A stretch of DNA of 64,000 nucleotides, taken from positions 13,233,560-13,297,559 of the forward strand of contig HG738140.1 in the NCBI GenBank assembly GCA_000499405.2, written 5' to 3'. Source of the stretch: Onchocerca volvulus. Lineage: Eukaryota; Nematoda; Chromadorea; Rhabditida; Onchocercidae. The notes beneath the pieces were generated by a model. That model ran no database searches and was not told the DNA's origin. It saw nothing but the letters and a program-made list of their open reading frames with translations. This document shows, piece after piece, positions 53,912-64,000 of the stretch. A program made the translations under genes and the position numbers. The stretch's first letter is position 1. Each line of letters begins with the position of its first letter.

Positions 53912-56900
53912 TCAATCTCTATCAAGTTTTGAAACGGATGCTACCAACGAATCCATAAAAGTAATAATTTCAGGATCAAATGTTTTACTCTCTTCTTCCA
54001 TATCATCGGAAATAAAAACCGTTATTTCTGATACCTGGAAAATTATTGTTTGCAATATAAATCTTTCAAATAGATTCAAATTTTCGAATATAAATTATAT
54101 GTATATAAACTACAATTTGCATAATTACTTCAATCTACTTCACTCTTTAATTACAGAGAAAATATATTTGGTGTTTTGAAATACATACTGCATCATTTTG
54201 AAGTCTAAAAGTATCTAATTTAATTTAAAAAAAAAAAAAAAAAAAAAACTGTAATTTTTAATCAAACGATAATCGACATCGATTGCATTCTCAAGTAGTG
54301 TTATTCCATGATCCAAAAAATTAAACCTGCGGCTTCAGATAAGAATCCTCATTAATCACCAAATTTTGGCTGCACTCAATTTGTTTCATCTCAACAGTTG
54401 GCAATCTCAAATCTTCTACTTTTTCGCCTAAAATTTTCTTTTTTTTTTTTTGCTTAAGAAGGGATAGCAATGTGAATTCCTTTCTTTAATTCCTCCAGAA
54501 ACTTTGTCTACAATTCAGGGGAACTTTTACAAAAACTGATAGAGTACAGACACAAATCCTTTAAAAGCACAAATCTCACTTGTAATAACTGTCATTAACT
54601 TTGTAGGTTGTTTTCCAATTAAATCCTCATAACAAAGAAATATTTACTCCTTACCTTGATTTGAATTTCTGCCAGAAGTCTGTTCGAGATCAGCAGCAAC
54701 AAAACCTAGTACTGATTCTTTATCATCAATCTTTTCCTGCTTTGCTTTCTTGAGTTTTTCCATCAAAGTTGTGCGATCAGAGAAAAAAATATCATTTATT
54801 AGATAGCTATCCTGCAAAATAATAAAATTATTCTGAAAAATTACAAAAGCAATAATGATTAGTATCGGAATTTCGTAAGAAAGACATTCTAACTTTTAAG
54901 CTATATGTAAAATGCATATGATTATGCCAACAAGTATCACATAAAAACATGCCTCGATGTATTCAGTAAGAATGACTTTGGCTGGACCACTTGCTGCACT
55001 ACTCAGTATCATTTGTCTTGATTCTTCATCAAGCACGAATTTAGTGAATCTGCATTGCACTGATAATCGATGACATGTTCGCACTAAGAAACTGTCTAAA
55101 TCACCTGCAATAAAGCTCAGCATTTCAGTCTAAAAATGAATTTTTCTTTTTAAATTTCCGGTTTTTGTAATTTATGCTTATATGCATATACTTTATAAAC
55201 ATGCCCTGCTAGTGAAGTTCATGTAATAATGCTATACGATATATGTTAGTTCATGTTATACATGTTATACGATAGTATTTGATAGTATAATAGTAATATA
55301 TGACACTTTTGAAAAAAATCAAAATAATATAAGCAGACTTTTTACTCAGTGTATTCTCGAAAAAAAACTATCGCTAGTAAAGTCCGAACAAATAGGTCAA
55401 CAAGCCTTTATGAAGTTTCCAATAACAACTCCACTGGGTTTCGCCATTTTCGAGTCCTTATAGCAAACAAACTGCTCAATTTTATGGCATTCAACCAAAA
55501 CAAAGTGTTCCGGTTGAGCTTTATAGAAATAATGGAACAAAGAAACTTCAAGTTAGTAACAACTAAAAAAGCAATGAAATTAAAAACAAAAATTTCAAAA
55601 AAACACTTACATAATTCTTTCGAGCCATAAAATTGGACGGGTATTCCTTCAATAGAAATACCTTCATCAACCAATAAACACTTCTTTGAAGATGCATTAT
55701 TCGCTGAGGAGATCAACATTGCACGTTTATTTTCTTTATTCAAAGTAATTAAACCAGTAGTTGCATCAGTTCCAAGAGGAATTAATTCAATGTTTGCAAG
55801 AGCCTAAGGTTAAAAGATTGAGAATTTAACAAATGAAAAATGTATAAATTGTAAGAACACTAATTAAAGTATATTCTGGAAGATTAAATATCAGTAGCGT
55901 AAATCAGAAAAAAGAAATGATTCAGACAGATTAGGATGAGAGCAATTTCCAGAAAAAAAAATAATATATAAATATATTAGGTTAAACGTGAAATTCAAAA
56001 ACTTCAAATAATATCAGAACAAGAATTTGCACTGAAAGATAAATGGCCTTTCAGTACATATTCTTGTTTCTAGTATTGTTTGAAAAACGATCTTTATAAT
56101 ATACCTTCTTCATTTTATTATATTGCTCAGTAAAAGCATATGGCCGTGCACGAATGATCTGCCCATCAACTTCTGTGATTAACATTGTGTATTCATGTTT
56201 TCCATCAAATAATAAATTCTTCACTGGATACTTCCTCCAAATATCCTGTGCTTTTGCATAACCTTTTGCACTTAACCAGCTCACCAGTTCAATTTTATTA
56301 TTTGCATTATTCGCTTCATCCATTCCGAAGTTATCCTCTTCAATCAATTGGTTTTTGAGTACCATAACCTGCTATCGTCGATTTTTAGTTTAAAAAATTT
56401 CGATACGAAATATTTAAAAAAGTAGTAACAAAACACATTAATAAGTTTGCATCTTTTGAGAAAGAGTAAGAGTTGATTAACATACTGGAACATGTCCTAG
56501 TATATCTTCCTTCTCGAGTAAACAGCTAACCTTGATAGGATAAACTCCATCTTTACTCGGACTACCAAAAATGGCTTCAAATGAAGCGGAAGGAGCTAAT
56601 AAATTATCAATGCATTTCTGTACTTCTTCAGGCCACTTTTCCTCATGATTTAAAGGTCGTATACCATCGATTCGGCACCGGATACCCTGTCGAGGAGTGT
56701 AAAGTATTTCCTGAAAAATAAAGAAACTAGATAAACAGTTCGAATGAATAACGCTGATGAATTGATGAATAGTAATCAGAATATGTCTTTCTAAATAAAA
56801 GATTATGACAGATGATTTCAGATCATGTATGAAGTAAAATGCTAATTATATCACTAGTTTCTAACGCTAGTTCCAAAATCCAAAGTTATTACTCAAAAAC

Positions 56901-59900
56901 AGCATTCCTTTCTTTCTCCCATTTGAAACAATAGAAAATAAAAGCGTTCGCCAAGAGCATTAAATTGACACAAAATAATTGTAATTTCTCATTACTAAAT
57001 ACTCTCTTTCAGATTAAATGCGGTATTATATATAATTTTAACATTTATTCCTTTATGGTTTGATTAATAAAGATGTACTTGATGTAATTGGAAATTTAAG
57101 GTGCGATACCCTAATTATTCTCACACGAATTTATAATTATACTATCAAATAAAAGAAACCAAATATAATAAACAAATTTACATCAGGTTGTTCGTCCCTA
57201 TCCAGCACGAACAATTCTTCTTTCATGCAGAGGCTTTCATTGCCATAATCGACAAAACGCACACGATATGCTGTATTACTATCTTCAACTTCCACAGCGA
57301 TGATTTCTGCCCGATAAGGCGACTCATCAAAATATGAAATAACAACGTCGCCAATTCGTGGTACTTCTACCATTTTCTTGGTATTCACATATCCATTGTT
57401 TAACTGAAAATTCAAATAAAAAAAAGAAAAAAAAATATTTAAAAACTTATTTAGTTTCTCTTCCATAAACGATACGGTAGTAGGGGATCCTGTATCTTAT
57501 CTGTCATACCATATAATGATCCAAAAGTTGCTTACAGAAAATTTCTGTTGTTACAAACTAACTCATGTTACTTTTGGTTTATGCTGACAGCGATACTTTC
57601 GCAATTTCCTTTAAAAAAATTAACTAGAAAATGAACTGAATATTTCTTTGCAACTGCTAGTTAAGAAAAGTTATAATATGGCTAATCCCGTAAGAAAAAA
57701 GCTTAAAAAAAAAGAAAAAAAAAACGAAAAAAGAAAAAAAAGGTGGTTTTCCTTTCTGCATAAGCAAAAAATTCAAAATAAAGAGAGAAGATAAGCGTCT
57801 TTACAGATTTAATTTCCCACAAGGGAAGAATCTCACATAAGATAAAACGGGAAATTAAACTTTCAAATTTTTAAATCCTTACATTACAAGTTTTCACTTA
57901 CCTGCTCAAGTTGAACAAGGCTATCTGATAACTGAACAGTAAAAATTGGATGGACATGATCAAGTTCGTCAGATCGAAGAACATCCAGTGTTTCATAAAG
58001 CGGCAATACTGGTCCGATACCCCATTTGAATGGAACAGCGAAACCTCTGGAAATCATGCCTATTATATTGTAAACGCATTCAATAACAAATGGAAATGCT
58101 GATAACTTTTAGGAATTCAAAGAACATCACTTCTGAACATGAACCTTGAGATCAAGATGTCGGAAACGGAACGTCCATTACTCAGCATAATCGTAACTTC
58201 ATAAATACCTTTCACTGACTGTTGCAAAAAACGTATAAATAGTTTCTGATCAGTAGTCAACTCTGAGAATATCTTTCGAGCTTCAGGATCGAATGTATTC
58301 TGAAAAATAAGTTGGTTTTATGTGTATTGGAAAAATCATAAAAAACAGAGGAAAGTATCAATGCAAATAATCCCTCCAGAATTACACCATAAAAAGATTA
58401 ATTTTACAAAATTATTCAAACGTGAATTCCACTGGTCCCTCCATACTCTAAAATCTGATCTCGTGCAATACCTCTTAGATTCGTGAGAAGTCTACAGTAC
58501 CAATTACCAAAGTATTTCCATTTAATCCAACTAATCAATAAAGTTATTCATGATTACAGTCAATCAACATGTTTTTCCTTTTTCTTTTTTCTTTTCAGAC
58601 CATTTGAAGCTTCATCTAATAATTCCAATTGATTACTGCTTGCAAAAACAATCTCAACTTGGATTTCAAGGGAAGACAAGAACAGATTTCCATAATTATT
58701 TGAAACTCGAAAGCATTTATCAGAATAAAATTAAAAAGTGCAATAATTCTACATCTTGAACTGCTTGGGCAATTAAATTAGTTACTAAAGAATTAAAAAA
58801 AAATTCTAATTAATTATGGTACTATCTTTCTAAGATTTTGACATTTCCTGAAAATAAGAACACCAACTTACAATTAATTTCAAATTTTCAGTAGCAAATT
58901 ATTGAGAAAAAGTTGTTCCAATAAATGACTAACTTTAGAAGCCACTGGCATGACACCGTGTAATCGGCACTGAAAGGCCATTCTTCTTGATGTATAGAAT
59001 TGTTCGGGAAGAGAATTATTAATAAAATAAAGCTCAGAAGTATCAATATCTTCCACATTACCATAATCAACGAACAAGACTCTTTTCCTTCAAAATAAAT
59101 AAATAATTTTTTGTTTCATCAGCCTCATTTGTTTACAATTTACTGAGAACAATGGAGACAAGAAAACTGAAAGAGATAGAACTTCCCATACCGAATTTCG
59201 TTAGCGATTTATTATGGAACCGGAGTTAAATATATAGAAGTATTACATTTCATTTAATCTTGTCAAATATATAAGTGTTATACATTTTTTTCTTAAGGCG
59301 ACGGGTAAGGCAGTTACCAAAAAATGAAATTCATCTCTAAAATAACATCCTTTCACATCAAAATTTGAAAACAAACTTATTATTATTTTTATCGCCGATG
59401 ATTTCTGCTCGGTAATAATTTCCCATAAAAAGCGCAATGCAAGCTTGAGAAATTTCGAACGAAGATAATTTTGGAAGATTAACTGGTACCTGTGCATCCG
59501 ATAACACCAAATGTTCAATGTTGTTTCCATCACGATCCAACTGCACGAAAAATGATAACGGATCACTTTTCGTCTAAACACACATAATATAACTGAACAA
59601 GAACGTTTTTAAAGTTATACTAAAAATCTGATATTAATTAAAAACTAAAAAAAAAAAAAAAAAAAATTGATGTGTTAATTAGAATTGCCAATCTTCTTGA
59701 AAATAAATCAAACTGCTTCAAATAAATAAAAAAAAACAACAGATATCGACAGGAACACCATCTAATTGATAATCCGGATAAGCGATAATTACACACAGCA
59801 TTTAAAAGAATTCACAAAGTTTACAAAACTCGTAAAACGGTATGAAATCTTACCAAGCGATCTGAACGTATACCATCAACAGTATCACCAAATTTGATTT

Positions 59901-62900
59901 CCTCAAGACTTGATGATTCGATACGACTGAATGTGATCGATGATAACTGAACATTGTTTGGTCCAATCGGTTTCTGAATAGGCTTTTCTCAATATGTTTG
60001 AAAGAACCTATTTAGCAATATGAACAAGTGAAATCAGCAAACAATGCAAGCATCCAATTTTATAAATGAGAATTTTGTCAATCAAAAATTTCTCTATAAA
60101 TTATCAAATTGTAGAAAACAAATCAAAATAAAACATAAAATAAAACGAAAGAACTCTATCAGGCAAAAAAAGAAAAAAATGAATGAGAATTCATCAAGTA
60201 AAAAAAAGAGAATTTTTGAAAATACGGAAAGATTTTCATAAGAATATCACAAAATAAAGCAGCATGACTCTCTTCATAAATCAAATAATGAGCAAAAAAT
60301 AAGAATTCCATTAGCCATTAACTATTGCTATTAAAATTTATGATGTCAAAGTTTTCACCTTGCTTTCCGTTAAATGTAGAAACAAAGGCACCATTAAAAT
60401 ATGGAAAGAATCTCATTTCTCACTTTCTGAACAGAGAAAGGCAAATGAGTCAGTATTTATTTCTGACTCTTTAGGATTTAAAAATACAGTAGTTTTTTTT
60501 TTCTTTTTTTGAAATCATAGCAACATATATTTTGTTTTATCTCTAGACTATTCAATATTTTCATCTGACATCCTACCTGATAATGCAGAGTTTATTTAAA
60601 ACAGACAGTAAAAAATGAAAAGGAAATAAGAGATAATGAAAAGAGAAAGTAAAAGAGATGAAATTTGCCTACAATAATGAAAATAAAATTTTAGGCATAA
60701 TACTAATGAAATTATGGAGAAGTGAAGTAAAAGAAAAGATTCGTTATACTTCTGCCGTCCGATAATCATGAAAAAAAAAAAAAAACTATTTCAATGCAAA
60801 TCTAATAGACTAAACGTAGTGTTAAGCTAGAACGTATGTTCTTGCAAACTGAAAAACACTGCGAATGCTTGCAACATTTTAGCAATAATTTATTAACTAA
60901 ATTATCCTATAATTTGAAAGATTTCCAACCATTGCAGTTTTGATTTCACTGGTTTTCTCACTATCAACTTCCAAATGAGGTTTCAGTGGAACACCAAATG
61001 TATTTCTCGACAAATTTTCGGAGGACTCAATCGATTTAGTATACTGAAATTTCAATTATTTGGCACTTTGAATAGTTAAGCTATTCCTTAACCAAATACA
61101 AAACAGTAAGATATAACAGTAAGTCGTTTTTAAAGCTAACAAAAAGCAAACTAGATAAAGCCAGAAATGTAACTCGATCTCTTCTATAATATCAATCATT
61201 AGCTTATCTTATTTAATCCTCTCGCTAATGATTGATTGATCGACTTCTTAATTTTTTTATACAACTAAAGGATCCGTAATGCCAAATTTTTTTTTTTTTT
61301 TTTTTTTTAACTTAATATCTCACTCTTACTAATTCGATTAACTAGATGTTACAAGGTGAATTTTAAAAAATTGAGTAATTTATAAAGCAAACTAAGACAA
61401 TTAAATATATATATATATATATATGTATATATCTCATATTTTACATTTCTAAGGTTTCTAACATCATCAAAATCACTGCATGCTGAAGTAGTCGTTGCAT
61501 TTTCAGATATTCTTTCGGATGTTTCGATTTGATTCATATTATCGACAGGTTGAAAATCAGTATTATTTAATCCCCATCCGCCTTCATTCACAATCCAATT
61601 CTCCGTATTTACTTTCTTTTCAAAACCATTGCTTGAAACACAGTCCAATTCACTTTTTGCAGTGTCTATACCAGCTGACGTTTTCAAATTATCCGATTTC
61701 CAACCGTTCTTGTCAGCAGCAATATCATCATTCTACAATAACTCTATAATATTTTTGATTAACAAGCTAAGAATTTGGAAAATAGAGCAATGGTTAAATA
61801 AACAATCACGGGTGAAATAGGAAAAATATATTATGTATAAAAGAACAAACGCCAGTATCACGATCCAGGAACGAACGCGGCGACTGGTCTTTTCTCTCTG
61901 ATAAATGTAAACGACCACCTGTAAAAAAAATTTCGCTAAAAGTGATATAAAAGTTTCATTCTTCCGACATATCTACCTGGCATTAAAATGAGAAGCAAAA
62001 ACACTTGTAATAACACTGGCTAACCTCTGCCTTTCGATCTACCAAAGCAGCCACCAGAAGCACTGTTATCTCTAATTTCATTATCGCTCGAATTAAAAGA
62101 TCCAGCAAAACTACCGTTATCAACGAATCTTTGGCTTCCACTTCCATTACCTCGTTTATTTCCATGAAAACTATTTCCACGATAAAATACTGTATGTCCA
62201 CGTTCGTTGGAATTACGACAAGCTGCAAAGATCACGCTAAATTCCATGAAAACATAAAACTTACATAAAACGCAAAACCAAAGAATTAACAAACAATTTA
62301 ACATGCCGATGATAAATTTACTTCTTCTGTCCCCTATTCTCGGAGCACTTTCATCGCTATAGTCGTTGAAATGATGATCGGTTTTACTGCGAAAATTGTT
62401 CGAGAGACTTCCTTTGCCATCGCGATTTTGTTTTCTAAGGCCAGCTGTCTCATAATTACCTTTGCAAGTTCTCGTCCATTCATTCTCTTTAAATCTTCTG
62501 TTATCACTACTTCAATTGTTAGATCTTTCGGAACTTTTCAATACTATTAAAACTATTCATAAAATTTCAAAAAAAAAAAAAACCACATAATCAATAAATT
62601 TCTAATGAAAAAGTAAGAGGTAAAAAACCAACCGGAATGATTTCTGGAAGAGTCTCCAGAAAAGTTGCAACTTTCAAAATCTTTATTACCATTCGAACCA
62701 CGACTACTACCTACAAATAAGCTAACATCTGCAGGATTCGGTACAGATTATATCACAGCATTTCTTACACTTGATCACTTTTGCATCTTAATTTCTTAAT
62801 AAAACAAAAGAGACAATGTGGAACATCCCTTTAAAATTAAAATGTTAAAATCTTCACAAATCTTTATGAAGAATTTAATATTTTAATTTCAAATAGAAGT

Positions 62901-64000
62901 GCTATTCGATGATAACATAGTATTCCAAAATACTCTTAAAATATTCACGAAATATATATGAACGTATTGTTAAATTTATATAAGTAGAAAGCAAAATCTA
63001 CATTTAAACAATACGAAAATTCAAATTCGCCAAAATTAAACACGGAGGACTTACTTTTATCCGTATAATCCATTAATTTGTCTTCCATATCCAAAAAACT
63101 GTCAATCGTAACCGCTTAAATTTTTCGTCATTTCAATTACTTATTTGGAAATAAAAAAGTAGAAGACAAATATTCGAAATGAGCTAACAAAACAATAAAG
63201 AAAAATTCTTCAGACGGTGACAAAATAAAAGAGTTCTTATACTTGGAACAACGAATGTATTATTCAAGGCTTCTATGTTTAAAACAACATACGATACAAC
63301 CTGAGCAATAACAATTACGAAATGTAGGATTTGAAGGCAAGAATCCAAATGTATTACCAACTTGGAGTTTAATGAAGCACTTGCCATTTTCAGATTGAAC
63401 AGTGCAAAAATCTAACCGATAATAAAAAAAAAAAAATTCCAAGTGATAACAAAAACTAACGTTTTGGGAGAGGTAACGTTGGAGCTGGCCTTTCACCGAG
63501 TATTACTTCTGTGAGATTAATGTTTCTGTTTTTCTCATCTTTCACAAATAAATTAGCAATAAATGATTCTCCATTCCGACTTACATCATCTAAAATAATG
63601 AATATTAAAATGGATATCAGAACGAAGATAAATGAGAGAATATTTACTATTCGAGCTACAAATAAACAATATGGATATTAAACTCTAATAAAATGCAAAA
63701 CTAAGTTCTAAAATCTTCTTTCATTTTGTTTAATCAAATGTACAGAGAAAATGAAATCAGTTAATAATTCAATTCGTAGATATTCTAACACTAGCTCGGC
63801 ATATCAATAATTTTTACACCGATTCATAATCCTATTGGCTATAAAGACTATAATGTTGAAAATTGTTCGCAAATGTGATCTTAATATTTGTTAAATGATC
63901 AGCACTTTTTATCGTATAATTATGTTTAAGATTTCCGTGAAAGTCTTGTGACCCAAATCTTTGAACAAAAAAGGACATACTTATCTGTGCACCGACAGTT
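53912..64000 (-). CDS. Multi-Tudor-domain protein, 5' end outside the window
   Basis: Predicted RNA-silencing or germ-granule scaffold; about 1150 residues lie in the window. Exons on -: 64000-63981 (partial), 63589-63461, 63411-63362, 63300-63243, 63114-63055, 62710-62629, about 62509-62322, 62222-62025, 61918-61851, 61732-61445, 61043-60930, 59973-59854, 59573-59377, 59087-58934, 58299-58145, 58046-57902, 57403-57182, 56710-56486, 56368-56105, 55803-55611, 55104-54941, 54811-54655, 54427-54327, 54034-53912. In order: a Tudor-like segment (GESFIANLFVKDEK), a disordered Arg/Gly/Asn/Ser-rich region with scattered RG (GNKRGNGSGS, SKGRGGR), an extended Tudor domain (GNYYRAEIIG, RVLFVDYGNVEDID), a second (ESPYRAEIIA, VRFVDYGNES), a degenerate Tudor-like region (RAMLISSANNASSKKCLLVD) and an acidic tail. 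Tudor cages bind methylated arginine, often on Argonaute proteins. EKL-1-like proteins are one possible family; orthology is not settled. The 62629/62509 and 54941 junctions are uncertain. Confidence 0.88.
61396..61430. repeat. (TA)n microsatellite within a Tudor-gene intron
   Basis: Alternating TATATA with one ATGTAT interruption lies just downstream (on -) of the exon ending at 61445. It is intronic simple sequence. Confidence 0.75.

Noticed and set aside
58550..58759. 69-codon + strand frame within the Tudor locus
   Set aside because: It lies in a Tudor-gene intron on the opposite strand, and has no splice context or recognisable domain.
63260..63496. Minus-strand frame continuing past the CAAGTTG junction with many cysteines, suggesting a zinc-binding module
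   Set aside because: It is intron read-through. Splicing at 63362 to 63300 gives a Tudor-gene frame that continues in phase into the next two exons.

Overview
The window looks like a piece of nuclear genome from a parasitic nematode, most probably a filarial worm (Spirurina/Onchocercidae). The DNA is very AT-rich with many poly-T runs. Genes are cut into short exons by introns ending in the nematode-type acceptor TTTCAG. Protein families such as HNF4-derived nuclear receptors and TWK potassium channels are typical nematode content. This assignment is inference; nothing in the sequence names a species. No rRNA, tRNA, CRISPR array or intact transposon was seen.

Layout. 1-9.7 kb is gene-poor: simple repeats, two inverted-repeat elements and a C-rich 25-bp minisatellite near 3.8 kb. 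Then follow, on +, an HNF4-like nuclear hormone receptor (9765-14463), a DNAJC16-type ER J-protein with a thioredoxin-like domain (17283-22673) and a DNAJC21/JJJ1-type ribosome-biogenesis J-protein (23963-27688). On - lies a two-pore potassium channel (32219-28621). A long AT-rich stretch follows, holding one weak candidate small gene. Next come PDE6-delta (-, 39224-37484), the MICOS subunit CHCHD3/MIC19 (+, 40887-42328), an exostosin of EXT2 type (+, 43319-47507), a four-transmembrane protein of unknown function (-, 52874-49341) and a large Tudor-domain protein (-, 53912 to beyond the right edge, 5' end missing).

No operon or pathway cluster is obvious; the genes serve unrelated housekeeping, signalling and germline roles. 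Exon models were built by hand from splice sites, reading phase and family similarity. For the nuclear receptor, both J-proteins, K2P, PDE6D, CHCHD3 and the four-TM protein the exon lengths sum to a whole number of codons. The EXT2 model has one unresolved junction and the Tudor model one uncertain junction.

The points most worth a second look are: a K2P channel whose M1-P1 exon leaves no room for the extracellular cap, a 35-bp tandem duplication of that same exon's 3' splice site, an EXT2-type exostosin (as far as I recall C. elegans has only rib-1 and rib-2), a nuclear receptor with tyrosine in the P-box, and a possible two-exon small gene in the desert.
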